This document shows positions 31,376 to 44,243 of a DNA stretch of 64,000 nucleotides, piece after piece. This DNA comes from Apostichopus japonicus (Eukaryota > Echinodermata > Holothuroidea > Aspidochirotida > Stichopodidae). Every line of letters begins with the position of its first letter. The first letter of the stretch is position 1. The position numbers and the translations under genes were made by a program. The notes beneath the pieces are model-generated. The model had not been told where the DNA came from and ran no database searches. It saw only the letters and a program-made list of their open reading frames with translations. The stretch covers positions 26,861,611-26,925,610 of the forward strand of contig NC_092576.1 in assembly GCF_037975245.1 (NCBI RefSeq), read 5' to 3'.

Positions 31376-34300
31376 GTAAGCCACACTGCATGTACTGTGT
31401 CCATATACTGTAGTCGCGCAATAGGCCTATATGACTCATCGTTACGCTTGACTACCATTGCATTACATAATACATGTAGGTCAAGTAGTTTGGAGGGAGG
31501 GGGGAAAATCAGTCATATTCCTCACATTCAAACATCAAATTATATTTTACTTATAAAATAACATGTCTTGAACTCATCAATCTATCAAAAGTCCAGCAGA
31601 TTTCATCAAAATAATTTCAAATGGGCCAAAAAAAAAAGTACAGTGTATGTATCATAACCTCATTTGCATATTTACATATCTAATTAGCTCAATTATAAAA
31701 AAAATTATAAAAATTAAAACCTCATTTCAATACCTATCTGTTAATACTGGGTCCCTATTGACAAAAATGAACAGATTTTAAGTAATTACAATGTGTAAAT
31801 AGTTTCCCCAAGGAACAATGATATGACGTGGCAATGATAAGAGTGTACTTGTTGTAGATTTGTCCCATATTGTAGTTGGCACTGAGCCCATTGTATTGCT
31901 TACATTTGGTACGTAAGTTAGGCCACTCACTTGACAGCCCTCAGCCGTCGTTAGGATGTCGGAGACATCATCATTAGAAATTATTTCTATACAGGTCCTT
32001 TGGGTTTGGGTGGGCGTGACTAAACGCCCTGGTCGTAAGATGCCCCCTCCCCACCAGGCCATGATGTTCCCGGATTCGAAAGATGGTCGAGCGGGTCTAG
32101 AGAGGGAGTGAGCCCCAACCCCCACGAGTGATCCATCCCGAGATGGGATTGACTGTTTTATTGCTAATTATTGTTAATGACAGATAGTGACAGTTGTTGT
32201 TTATTACCATTTTTATTCTCTTTTCTCTTTCTTCATGTCGTAGTTATGAATATATATCTCGCATAACTATATATATGCTTTATGTGTTATTCTGTTTTTT
32301 TGTGTTTTGACTCAGACGAGCCAGTAGTTAAAGCAGTATTAGTAAGGTAGGGTCATTATACGTCACGAGGCGCATTCTCGATATTTGCGTTTAACAACAT
32401 CGAGTATCTCGGTACTGGTATAGTTGACCCCATAACAGCCGAAGAACCCCCCCCCTTCCCTAAAGGCTAATGGCCCCTGGATGGGAGCGATCAACCTGGG
32501 GTTACACTAATTATTAGTCACTAGTGTAAAATTCTTCTTGATTAATTGTATGATTAGGTGGCAGAAATATGATAATTATGATAGTAACATGAGCAAATAT
32601 ACCTACAAACCTTTTCTGCCACACCCCCTTTTTAAAATCATCATTGAACAAACATTCCAATTGTTATTCTGCTTGTATACAGTGCTTTCTCAATTGACTT
32701 GAATTGTGATCAATAATAACACTGAGTTGCTTTTTATAGTTATTGGGATCATTTGCCTGATCCTATGAAGTTTTACAGTCTAAGAATGTCTGCAAAGGTA
32801 AAATACTAACTGTATCCAAGGACACAATATGAGGTTCAACTGCAATATACCATACTGCAGCTTTAAACAACTATATACACATTAACCTGCAAGACCAAGA
32901 AATATGCCTCCTCCCAATCCATTGCCTTCTCAGGTATGCACAGTATGCCTTCATTATTAGCAATCATGGCTGTTGAAAGACATCAAAATTGATAAAACTA
33001 GTCGAAATTTTAATTTTAGTTGGAATGTCCATCCAAATCAGTCTCCATGTGATTACTGTCATGTCTTTCTGCTACTACTGCACTCATGAAGCTTTCTCTA
33101 TGAGGCTTCTTATGCCCTTCAACACGTCTCTTGACATAAATAGAATGAAAAGATATAAAGTTTCAACACAATATGCATGAAAATATGAGTGTGATGTAGG
33201 GTATTTTGTGTGAAGTATTTGCCAGTTTTGCACACTTTTGGCAAAAGTTTTGCTCACTGCCCTAGGTGAAATTATTGAATTTCTTCTCATACAATGTCTG
33301 AAAATTTTGCCAACGGATGACTTAACGAACACCGGCCCAGTGACTAACCTGAGAGGATGAACATTTCTAGTTGCCAGAGAAATGCTTGTGGTTGCAATTG
33401 TGATCTTGCAGAGGAAATTGCATCCAACTTTCACAAAAATCCATCACGAAAAGAGTTTCCAGAGCACTTAAACAACCATAGATAAATGTAATACAGCTAA
33501 TCCATTAAAACCACACTCAAGTTGTGAAATTTTAACCCTAAATTTACATAGCCTTTTTAATACTACTGATAAGTTACCATTGTAAAATGGTCATATACAG
33601 TATACCAAAAGATTGAGTGATTTGCAAACCCTGAAACTGGCATGTTGTATGAAATGCTGCAGGTTTCCTGTAAACAAGGCTCTACTTGATTCATAAATGA
33701 GTACTCGACCACATTATGTGTCAAGCTGAAAGAAAAAGACATATTTTATAGAATTCCTAAATACAAACTGTAAACGATGACATCCTAGGCTGCTAGCAAA
33801 GAAACATGTATGTTGAACAAACTTACCACCTTGATGGTTATCTATTACATGTTAATACAAGTAGGAAGCTAATTGTATTTTGCCAATTTTGAGCTGTCTA
33901 CATAAACTTAATAGTTCAATCTTTTGTCAAGCAATCCCACTTGCCTGAAACACAAGACTGCCGGGTTTAAAGTTGGTAAAGGATGGCTAAGCCAGAGGCT
34001 GTCATACAGTTGCAGTGCTGTGAGGGGTTTTCACACCGCCCATTCAGTAGTTACTTCAAAAAAGGTACTGCAGAAAAATGAATAACAGATGGATAACTGC
34101 TAGATATAGATTGACAGAGTGAAGATGCTGAGTCACAATATATCAAGTGGCATAGCTGGTTCGAGCTAAAAGTTACATTCCAATATGGGAGAGTCTTACG
34201 AATATCCAGTTGCTCAGACTTACACCATTATTTTACATACACTCTGCTTGCTCTCCATTAACCAGGTGCCACTCCATTAAATATGGAAAAACAACATTTT

Positions 34301-35653
34301 GCTCCAGAGTCTTCGTTCATACAACGCATCCATCATGGACATACTGTTATTTATCATGATGGCAACTTCCATAGACCAGTCATGGAACCATGCAAAATAT
34401 TTTGTGTCTTTGAGTGCAGCTTTACTTTCCTTTCCAATGTTTTTGGTTGTGCTTCTACTGCCAGAACTATCCTTTTTTATCAGCATGTTAACGATCATTG
34501 ACATCTACTGCCATGGTGTGTTGTCAGTAAACCATCTTCTGAAAGATTAAGGCCAGACTGGATAGTCAATGCTTTTGAATGATATATGATGTTTTATTGG
34601 ATATCATGCTGATCACCTGTCACAATTTTATTAAAATAGCTCAACACCTTGTCCAAACAAGGATCTCAATCACTGCAGTTTACAAAGTCATTACAAACTG
34701 AGGGCTTCCAATTTCATCCACAAAAGTCCACGAAATACGTACAGTATAGCCTAGTGCTGAAGAACATGTGGTGTGAGTACTTGGTAATAATATTATATTT
34801 TTCAAAATTGCAGACAATACGCAGCACATTGTTGTACAGTGTACATAGGACAAACAATGGGGCATTATACATATTGTGAATCGCATTTGGGTAAGCACGA
34901 CGCCCCTCCCCTTGGATCCACCAGTACAAAACTAAGTATTGATCCTAGGGTACTAATAATTATTAAAATACCAGAGTGAATGGCCGTGCATGACACAGGC
35001 AGTACAGTTTGCAGGCCTAAGTAAGGCTAACACAGTTACATTCCTAGCATACAGTTACGCCTAGTAGTAGCATGGTGGGTTCATAATTGACGCACGTAAG
35101 GATTTGATCAACGATGACTATCAAGGAAAAATCCAAATCACTCAACTGTATGTGTTTTTCATGTGAGTAGTTCCTCAGAAATGTTATGATCTCAAAATAT
35201 TTAAGATTATGTGCTTATGCACCATACAATTGAGCAGAATTTGACCACAAAATGTTTGCCGTGTCAAGTTCTTTCATACCCCTAAATTGACACATTGGTC
35301 GATAAGCTAACTGTAGTGTAGGCCTTAGTATACATCCATTGACTTTATATGCTGTTTGCTTTGCTCTGAGCCTCTAAGCTTAGACATGTCAAGTCCCAGA
35401 GAGTAGTGTTATCATATTGAGGTAATGTTGGTTATTTTTAGGGTGTAAGATTTCCAAATGCCCTAAAAAACGTGCAAAACTTCTCTAAGATCTATTTTGA
35501 TTGGTGCTAACATACTGTGACACCGTCACCCTCGAGGACAACAACAAAACATATGCGAAGCTAGCACGCATTTCCATCAGTTGCGGCATGACGAGCTCAA
35601 ACCAGGTCACGTGGTATGCGTTACCATATTGACTCCAATGAAGTTTCAGGGGC
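31376..35653. other. Gene-poor stretch
   Basis: Contains repeat D2 copy B (31922-31994) but no recognisable gene. Overlapping frames at 31778-32125, 33084-33434, 34277-34550 and 34649-34929 lie on both strands without domains or splice structure. The clustering near 34280-34930 is typical of locally stop-poor sequence. Confidence 0.35.
31922..31994 (+). repeat. Near-identical repeat D2, copy B
   Basis: Second copy of 30112-30193, lacking TCTATAATT. The flanks on both sides are unrelated to copy A. Read from its ATG (31955), the frame continues on the plus strand for about 50 codons without a domain. Confidence 0.85.
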
Positions 35654-35780
35654 GTACCCAGGATTTTCCACTGGGGGGGGGGGGCGTCAGGCATGAATGA
35701 TCGCCGTCCTGGGGGATGGGTCTAAGGGGAGGGGTGGACAATTTTTGCTTTCGAAGAAGGGCTGAAATGCAAAATGGTGC

Positions 35781-36640
35781 CATATGCATGGGCGGCGATC
35801 CGTACTTCCGAGTGGGGGGGGGGGGGATATGACCTTGTTGACTATCTAAGCGTAGCGCCACCATGGGTTGGCGCGAAGCGTACAAGAAAATTTTGGGATT
35901 AACAAACCCTCTAGATGGCCGGAAACGGCACTTCCCGAGGTTTCCAAGTGGCATATACCCAACTTTAAAATAGGGATGTCATGTCCGAAATATCTCATAA
36001 TCAGGATCCAAAATACTTTTTTTTTAATTTCGGGTGTTATTTTGGGAAAATTGCCCCTGTCAATCTTGTTTCAGGCGCAACTTTAGAATGTTCGAGAGCT
36101 CTTTTATATTATTCGATGAAGAAAATGGCCTCATGCAGGCTATTATAGGCCTATACACATGCAATACGCAATTACACATAGTTACATTCCTAGGTACCGA
36201 TTGCTAGGGCATCCAGGTGAAACGTAGTATTAAGCATTACCCTGGTAACATGAGATTCTCAGCTGTTCGAGGGAACATGTACGTGTGTAGGCCTACTATA
36301 GGGCCTATATGAATACTATGAGGGTGCATATATGTACTATATCAATACCGTGGGCGCAATAATATATTTTGTTGTTATAGGGCCAATGAAGCCTACAGTC
36401 AACTATTCTTGCTTTATAAAGACGCTTTATTTGAAAAGATCGCACTGCGTTTATGGTAGGCGAGAAATGAAGCTAAAAAAGAGCCGTACATTAACGATGA
36501 TGCATAAATGTAGGCATGAAAATATTCTTATCCCTGGCATTTGGTGGGGGGGGGGATATGGTGTATTACATCCCCTCCACCCATTTTCATGGGGGATATA
36601 TCCCCCCTTCCCCCTCAGGATCGCCGCCCATGGCCATATG
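35781..36640. mobile_element. MITE-like element with ~45-bp terminal inverted repeats
   Basis: The left end CATATGCATGGGCGGCGATCC, followed by a G-run and ATAT, is mirrored at the right end (36595-36640: G-run complement, then GGATCGCCGCCCATGGCCATATG). The 860-bp interior has no transposase. A second G-rich edge (GGGGCGTACCCAGGATTTTCC, from 35651) abuts it on the left and may be a separate element. Frames here, such as 36332-36643, are not genes. Confidence 0.6.
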
Positions 36641-38755
36641 TGATCCATTTTTCGACCTTAATAATAAGCAACATTTCCAGTAAATATGAACACAAAATGC
36701 ACAATTTAGTATGGCTGGCATGTCACTTAGTGTTTATAGTGATGTAGGGATGTGGCTTAAACACCCTTCAATTAGGGGAGGAGCTTAGAGCTCTGCATCC
36801 TGTCACGTGACCCTGTTTGCCCCTCTTTTCACCATCTCTGTCCTGCCATGCTCTCTCTCTTGTTCTTGCTCTGATTGAGTGCAGACGTGTTAGTTTCCTC
36901 TGCCTTTTAAACGTACATTTTTTCAGTTCTGTTAAATTCCGCGGCTATTTCTGCCAGGAATGTAGGGTAAATACTTATTTTTACTTTGTATTCATGTGTT
37001 TTCTGTAAATTGACTATATTTTCTTTGGTAATTATGCAGGGAAAATCCTCTGAAAGATCGTTAATTCACCAACTTGTTAGGATAGCCTTCAGTGGGTGGT
37101 GTCAATAGGATTGGGACACACGGTATACATATGTGATTTGTGACATTAGGCTTGAAATTTATGATTTCGTCTGCATACTTGTGATTCATATTTATATCGG
37201 GCTTTTAAGATCATGGATAAATTTAATATGTCAAGGAACCATTGTTATGGAAGAGTTATCATTTTAACATTCCAAATAACGCTGCTACCGCTAGGTCAGG
37301 TTTCCCCACCGTTGCGTTATATTTAATCGTGGTTAGGCGCCCTCTTTCTTTCTCTTCTTGGTGTTGACTCATTCAAAATGGCCGCGCCCTCGATAGTCAG
37401 GCTAGAGTGTGTGGGATAGCTAGATATCTAAATATTTTTAGTTGTTTTGTTCCTGAAAAGCAGATGATTAATATTTTATTGATTATTAAAAGCTTATTGT
37501 TACTAAGCAATGGGATCTGGGATTTGAACTGTATTTTTGATGGTGCTGATCATTATTTGTTGGCTTCTATCATAAAGCTTTGGGCCAGGCTTTCCCATGC
37601 CCCAGGGCCGTTATTATACTTTGTATCCTCCTTACTTTCCCATTTTTACATCCATGTTATCTAGGCTTCACTAGGATGGTCTTGAGATAGCCTTAAGATT
37701 ATATATGTATTTCTGGTGTATGAATTTTCCAAGTATGATGTTTTATGACATTTTTTTTAGTATTTCTTGTATTGTGACCTTGACACGGTCATGCTACAGT
37801 AGTATGGTGTCTCTGTAATATTGAGATTATGTGTTTACTGGAAGTATATTCTTCAACCCCCTTTTCTGATGTTGCCGTATTGGCTGACCTTTACTGGTTG
37901 TCCAAGGGGTAATTTAGTTGTGTTAGTAAGATTAGTTTGTTTTCCCTCCACATATGTCATACGAATTACCTTGTCAAATTTAGTTGGGTTATTTTGTTGT
38001 TGCCTTGCACTAGTACTCTAAATTAAGAGTGGAGATTTCATCCCTGTATCTTGGCTTGACCTTGAGCTAGGCTCAAGTATGATGTTTAGGGATCTCCATT
38101 GTATTTGGCTCTGGATCTGCCTTAACTGTGCAACCAGACCTGGATATGGGTAAATTTGCATGGAGAGAATACTCTTCAAGTGGTGTTATTTGGAGATCTG
38201 CTAAAATGTCGGGATCTAATTGTTTTGTTTGATGCTTACTTTAAATAGTACTTCATTGAGGTTAAATTACCAAAAACAACTTTCCCTTATTGGTACAATC
38301 AACCTTGAATTACTTTAAATGGTAAGTGTGCATAAAATAACATTAATATGTATTATGTCAGGATTGTTGATTGGAATTTGATGTTGTCAGATGCTGATAT
38401 GTTTTCCTCTTATCTGTTGTTTTTCCAGGTGCTAGAGTAAAGGTCACATTTAAGTAGTTTCCACCGCCCTTTTTATGTTGATTTAAATTGCGTATAAAAA
38501 GAAAGTGTAATTCATCTCTTGTTTATCTATTCATATCTCGAGTGAAAGATATTTTTGTCATTTTACTGGCCTGATACCCAGTAATTCTGCTTGGACCCTT
38601 AATAAACATCAACTAGTGAAATTCAAATTGTTTTGTTTTTGTTTTATTAATGCTGTGGGCTTGACTAGTTGGCTCAGTGGCATTACAGTGATAATACAAA
38701 CACAATTACCATCTATGTTTCTAAAACTATTATGCCGCCGAACTTCGCCAGAACC
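36641..38755. other. No protein gene; possible two-exon transcript
   Basis: A donor-like GTAAAT after 36966, an acceptor-like TTGTTTTTCCAG near 38417-38428 and an AATAAA at 38601-38606 could define a short spliced non-coding RNA on the plus strand. Support is weak. The frames at 36817-37008, 37407-37664 and 37821-38021 have no domain. Confidence 0.2.
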
Positions 38756-38915
38756 TTTTTTTGGCAAACAAAAAATAAAGCATACTGGAGGGGGGGGGGG
38801 GGGGTTGAGCGATCACCGACATCTCACATAAAGGTCGTCACCAACTTTTTTTTTTTTTTTGCTAAACTTTTTTGTTTGTTTTGGTGACGGCCCCTGGATA
38901 CGACCCTGAAGTTTA
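38756..38915. repeat. Imperfect inverted repeat, G- and T-run-rich transposon edge
   Basis: A 15-base G-run near 38790 and T-runs near 38850 are followed by GGTGACGGCCCCTGGATACG. The reverse complement of that ending is a common edge of small invertebrate DNA elements. Frames 38616-38831 and 38669-38887 run through homopolymers and are artefacts. Confidence 0.4.
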
Positions 38916-39760
38916 ATGCTTTTACGACCAGTCCGACTCGAAGCAAGAACGGATGAAGGCGAGTGGGAAGGGGTGGGTTTGCTAACATACTAACATCAGC
39001 TCAGGAATAACTTTTTAATTAGGGGAGGATACAAGATTTGCAAAATTAGTGTGGCTTGACCCTGACTCCCTGAGGTCAAACCAACTCTCACGCTGGAGGA
39101 GGTGGGGGGGGGGGGTGCTAGGGTCCTTCCCCAGAAAAATAGATTAACTCTTAGACGTCAAAGTTTACATTCTTAGGTATATTTAGGCTATAAATTAGAT
39201 CTATAAGTAGATCTTCACGCCAGGATATATGTTAATAACTACTTTCAGTTAATGTGTGTGTGTGCGGGTTGAAAAGCGTTTGAGGAACCATGAATCCGAG
39301 CATGATGAAACACAAGTCGTGATTGTTTTCAAGGAAGATAACATATCAAATGCAATAATCACCTATACATGCAGCCTAAAGTTCTTGCCGCGGTAAAAAT
39401 GTGTGACTTGCAGCTTCAAATCGAGGAGGATTTTGACCGTTTGTCGAGACTTATTTTCTCTGACCGTTGGTGTGTGGGGGCAAGAATACCACCAGTGACC
39501 CCGTGGGTGGGCCGCCAGTTTTTACTTATGTATTACTGGACGTCTGTTCTGCTCCGGGATGTGGAGATGCAAGCCTTGCTATTATTGTAGTTTCTGTAAG
39601 AGTCGGAGTGCCGTTTTTTTGGTCATAACGTCTTTAGTGCCGCTGGGTGGTTTACGTAAAGACACATACAGCTTAAAGTGACGAAACAACTTAAAATGGG
39701 AATATTAAGTCACCGCGACATAATATAAAGAAAACCGGCCTGAGTATAGGCCTACATAAA

Positions 39761-39792
39761 AATCGCAGCCGGGCGTCTGCCCGGCTGCGATT
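39761..39792. repeat. Perfect GC-rich hairpin
   Basis: AATCGCAGCCGGGC (39761-39774), loop GTCT, then GCCCGGCTGCGATT (39779-39792): 14 of 14 pairs, ten of them GC. It stands alone in AT-rich DNA 200 bases before the foldback element. It could be a transposon palindrome or a small structured RNA; no polymerase III signals were found. Confidence 0.85.
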
Positions 39793-39996
39793 AAGTTGTA
39801 TTCATACATGCAACAATTAACTTAGCCCTAGACTATAACAAGCTCTAACAAGCTAACAAGTACGCTACTAACAAGCTCTTACCTATTGGGACATTTTTTT
39901 AGCATTATAGAAAACATAATGACAGACAATAACATGAATAGCCTAGACGTTTGGGAAAACTCAGTGCTATTTTACACAATGATAAACAGGCATGAA

Positions 39997-41457
39997 TAAA
40001 AATTACATTCAAGACTCGCCCCAAACCGCGTGTCGCCCTCTGAAAAAAAGTTAACTTTCCGTTGCTTGCAAGTGAAGTTTTCTTCTTGTCGCTGCAAAAT
40101 GCAGACAGTAATGAAACGTGATACCTTGTTATTTTTAGCTGGACCTGAGCTGTCCATCGCTGCTATGTACACTGTGTTCTGTGTATTGACAGCAGCCTGT
40201 ATGTATTGACTGTACACTAGTGTCTAATTACCGACGTTATATGTTTCTTTTTGCACGAGTCTTCACACCCTTTAGATGTGCTCAGACTTGATGATCTCAT
40301 TACTTTACATACAGTACATTTCTTACATTTACTTCTCCCAAAATTCATTTTCTACGTTTTATATGTCCAATGACTCTATCCATAATAATTTTACCAGACA
40401 GGCTTGTCATCTACGTACCCCTTTATGCTCAACTCATCGTCGTAACCGTGCTTTTCACGTGACCCGCCCTACAGGAACCTAAACGTCACGGCCAAACGGC
40501 ACTACCAAACCAGCCCACTCTGACAAACAAAACTCAAGTCAAGCGAGCCAGAAAAAAAGTAAAAACGCCCAACGACCTACAGAGACAAACCCCCATCCAC
40601 CCACTGGAACATTAAAGAACCACAAAAGGACGACCAGCACGCAGCGAAACGAAACACCCCTCCCCAGCACACCAACCTCCAAAAAAGGCAGCCTCAGATA
40701 AACGGCGAAAATCGCATTGAACCTGAAGGCGAATGTCAGACTTCACCGCCTCCAGGACTGCCTGCCAACTGGCAAATTTTCCCCTAAAACTATATCACAT
40801 CTTTTCCTTCAAATATTTTTTTTCTACAGCACAGACACAATTATACGGTGCAACACTGCAACAGAACAAACCGGAGGATCTATCCCATTTAATAGCAAAG
40901 CCCTGTCCTACCGACCAGGAACGGTTACCCGTTAAACGGTCGGTCCAAGTCTGAAACCACTCTCACATGCTTGAAACAAAGGTAGAAATGCCACAAAACA
41001 TGAGCAGTACTTTCAAGGCTGTCGTAATAATCGTAGTCTTACTTCCCGCTCATTGTAGAATGAGCTTCCCGTATTTTTTTTTTTAAGTTAAAGGATGTGA
41101 CGACTCGCGCACAAAGAAACGTCTCATGACGGTAATCTGACCTAGTTTCGAATGAGGTGTAACAGAAGTGTTAGAAACCACCGTCGATCCCAGAAAATAT
41201 ATACACACACAGCTTACTACCGTCGGTAATTAGACACTAGTGTACAGTCTATACATACAGCTACGGTCAATACCCACAACACATGTAGTATGCATAGCAG
41301 CGATGGACATCGCAGGTCCAGCTAAAGATAACAAGGTATCACGTTTCTGCATTCTGCATTTTGTAGCGACAATAAGAAAACTTCACTTGCAAGCAACGGA
41401 AAGTTAACTATTTCATAGCGCGACACTCGGTGTGGGGCAAGTCTTCAATGCTTTTAA
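39997..41457. mobile_element. Foldback element with long terminal inverted repeats (R1-R2-R1)
   Basis: The left end (AAGACTCGCCCCAAACCGCG, then GAAGTTTTCTTCTTGTCGCT...) is mirrored at the right end. The inverted repeats span about 39997-40270 and 41092-41457 (275-365 bp, the right one longer). The interior holds R2 (40455-40775) and no long frame. It is non-autonomous; partial relatives lie at 5349-5840, 19548-20810 and 4838-5100. The frames 39972-40217 and 40717-40954 are inside and not genes. Confidence 0.75.
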
Positions 41458-41489
41458 ATACCCAAACCCTAACAAAATAAAATTAAAAC

Positions 41490-41750
41490 AAGAAATCGTT
41501 TTTAGACGGTAAAAAATATGCAATTTATGAAAGCTTTCTGCGTTAATTTATACAGTCGTGAAAGGGTTGTGACACTCATTAACATTAACAAACGAATAAA
41601 TTATGTTTTTGGTTTTTATGTTGTGCTGCTGACTTTCTGTATTAATTCATACCGTCGTAAAAGTTATATGAAAACATCCAGCGTTAATTTATACTGTCGT
41701 AAAAGTTTGTTGACAGTAATTAATATTAACAAACGAATAAATTAACGTTG
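41490..41750 (+). repeat. Direct repeat upstream of the LRR gene
   Basis: Contains GCGTTAATTTATACAGTCGTG, then GACACTCATTAACA and AACAAACGAATAAATTA, matched at 45480-45570. Inside, the CGTTAATTTATAC(A/T)GTCGT motif recurs near 41540, 41640 and 41683, so the unit is itself internally repeated. Confidence 0.7.
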
Positions 41751-41866
41751 GATTCTTAAATTGCAACTGATATTTTTCCTGCACGCTTCCTGTATTTAAT
41801 TTTTTTTTATGACACTCACGACCGATTTATACCGACTTAAATGTTTGATGACATTCATTGAAATTT

Positions 41867-41950
41867 TTGTATATATATGTATGTATGTATGTATGTATAT
41901 GTATGTATATATATATATATATAGATATATATGTATAGAATATGTATATA
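41867..41950 (+). repeat. (TATG/TA)n microsatellite
   Basis: GTATATATATGTATGTATG... and ATATATATATATAT runs. The minus-strand frame 41796-42014 is produced by this repeat. Confidence 0.9.
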
Positions 41951-42553
41951 TAAAAAATAGGGCATTATAAATCACAATATACAAACTCGTCTCACTATAC
42001 ATTCCGTCATTCAAATTATTGGCACGCTCGTACTTTCTTTTTCAAGTTAGTCGTTTCTAGCTAAAGAACTTTCAGGTAAGTTATTGATGCTCATTTTCTC
42101 TTTTTTTTTGTGGTTGTAATCATGTTTACTGGCAAGTCGATTACTTTTTCACAATTATTAAAAGCAAATCTAGCTTCAGTGATCATAGCCAATGTTCGCC
42201 TTTCAATAGCAATAACACAGAGAGAGGACAGTCTAGGGGCAAGTCAGGAGAATGTAAAAAGAATTAATTTCATGAACTCGCAGCCTGCAGATCATGTCAG
42301 AAACAGTGTTTACAGCTCAGTGGCTCCCTCTCTCTCTCACCTTTTCGTAGACGTCCTGAAGTTGCTTGGCATCAATAAGTGATATTTGTGCCAGATATTG
42401 TTGTAGGAAAAAGAAATATGAACACGACGGTTGTGTGCGTTTGATTTGATTATGTTTTTACGTATATGGTATAAGCAGAAATGCCCAAATGATAGTCTCG
42501 TATCATTTGGAAATTTATCAATTTTTTTTAACCTAGCACGGCGAAACGACAAC

Positions 42554-43995
42554 ATGGAGACGGTAAACATTCAGTTGGCTTTACTGATCCTCGCGTCCAG
42601 TGTCCAGGGGGAACCTTGTCCGCAAACCTGTCGGTGCACTTACGGTAGTATCTTCTGTGACGGAGACAGAGACAACATCACTACTATCTTTCCGATAAAC
42701 CAATTCTATTCTTGGCCAAGCTCGCTTTTAGTGTCTAATACGGACATTCCAGGTCTTCAGTCAGGACAGATTGTCCTTCCATTTATGCCCAATCTTCTCT
42801 CGTTGAACCTTCCCCACAATCAAATTTGGGCTGTGAATGTATCGCTGGTTGGAAACAATTCACACATCTCCTATCTGAGTCTAACGCACAACAACTTGAC
42901 AAGGATTCCGACGGAATTGCTGCAAGTTCTAGAAGATCTGGAGAGTGTTTACTTAGGTTGGAATCAAATCGTGTCAGTGCCACCGTTCGCTTTCCACATG
43001 AACATGAAACTTCTCTCTCTGTCCTTGACGTACAACAAGATACATACAACCACACCTGACTCATTCAGAGGGTTGGAACAGTTAAGAGAGTTACAACTGT
43101 TTGGTAATATCTTAAGCGATTTTCCTCTTGATGAACTTATACAAGGTTCACTTACAAACTTAACGAGTCTACATCTCCACGAGAATGTTATGTCCAACAT
43201 AATATTAAAGGTTAATGAATCATGCTTTTCTTCAAGTTTGCTGAGAGTCATTTCCTTCAACTTCAACAGGCTTAATCGTTTAGACAAAAATGCATTCTGT
43301 GCTTTTAGAAACCTTAACTCTTTCTCTGCTCGTGATAACACCATACTTGAAGTAGATGATTTGCTGTTTGGAAGTGAACCACATCAGAGGTTTTGACTTT
43401 GCGCAATAATTCCTTAAGTGAAATTCCTACGCAACTACTACTGCATTTACCTGACCTGCGTTTGTTATCGTTACGCGCGAACAAAATCACGTATGTGCCG
43501 AAAAATGCTCTCGTAAGTAACGATCGCTTAGCTACCGTTTCTTTGTCACATAACTGGATAGTTTCGCTAGACATTTCATCCCTCCAAGGACTAAATAGTC
43601 TTGACCTGCTTGATCTGCAAGGAAACAACTTGACCAGATTACCCGAGGGGATATTTGACCCTGTCGGGGACTTCGGCATCGACTTGCGTGATAATCCTTG
43701 GTATTGCGATTGCAAAATTATATTCCTTAAGACCTGGATCTTGAGAAGTCAATATTTTCGACATGAAATGTTATGCACTAATCCGATCGAATATCGTGGT
43801 ATAGATGTGAACGCGTTACCGTTTATTCCATGCGTAGCGACGACCAGTAGGCCTACTGTAGTCATGGATACGTCGGTTGCTTTAGTAACAGGGAGCTTAG
43901 CAAACGACGCACACTATAATAACAGTTCATCAGGCCCTTTATATTTTGCTGTATGTTTTGTTATGTTCCTATTCTTTTCGGTCAGAATTGAATAG
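42554..43995 (+). pseudogene. LRR receptor-like protein (LRRNT-LRRs-LRRCT-hydrophobic tail), one frameshift
   Basis: The start at 42554 gives a signal peptide (METVNIQLALLILASSVQG), then an LRRNT cysteine cap (CPQTCRCTYGSIFC), about ten leucine-rich repeats, an LRRCT cap (NPWYCDCKIIFLKTW...C...C) and a Thr/Ser-rich stalk with N-glycosylation sequons. The last segment, LYFAVCFVMFLFFSV, is followed by only three residues, so it is either a membrane anchor with no tail or a GPI-attachment signal. The protein would be extracellular, ~480 residues. The frame breaks near 43382-43392: the first part stops at 43394-43396 and the rest continues one base out of phase, as if one base were missing. That is either a sequencing error or a recent loss of function. 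No introns. Confidence 0.75.
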
Positions 43996-44080
43996 TAAGT
44001 ATTCAAACACATATCTTCTACAATACGTAGATACTAAAGGAAAACATATAAATTGTGTTTGCTCATGTTTCGGTGTCGAG

Positions 44081-44146
44081 GACTTCAGCATCAATTTGCA
44101 TGATAACCCTTGGTTTTGCGATTGCAAAATTATATTCCTTAAGACC
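44081..44146 (+). pseudogene. Duplicated LRRCT fragment
   Basis: 66 bases nearly identical to 43667-43732 of the LRR gene, 414 bases downstream, encoding DFSINLHDNPWFCDCKIIFL and KT. The flanking LRRs are absent, so it is the stump of a second tandem copy or a short local duplication. Confidence 0.75.
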
Positions 44147-44243
44147 AGGCAACCGATACTCATAGCTAGTACAGTAACTACTGTTCATGTTCCACAACCG
44201 TGCATCAGTTACTACTGCGCTGTGTTCGTAACACGGTAACAGC

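Noticed and set aside
34277-34929. Cluster of overlapping frames on both strands as a gene
   Set aside because: No domain, no splice-site pattern, and similar open length on both strands, as expected of locally stop-poor DNA.
38616-38887. Glycine- or phenylalanine-run protein
   Set aside because: The frames run through G and T homopolymers of a transposon edge.
39779-39792. Bacterial-type rho-independent terminator
   Set aside because: The hairpin is not followed by a T-run, and the DNA is eukaryotic.
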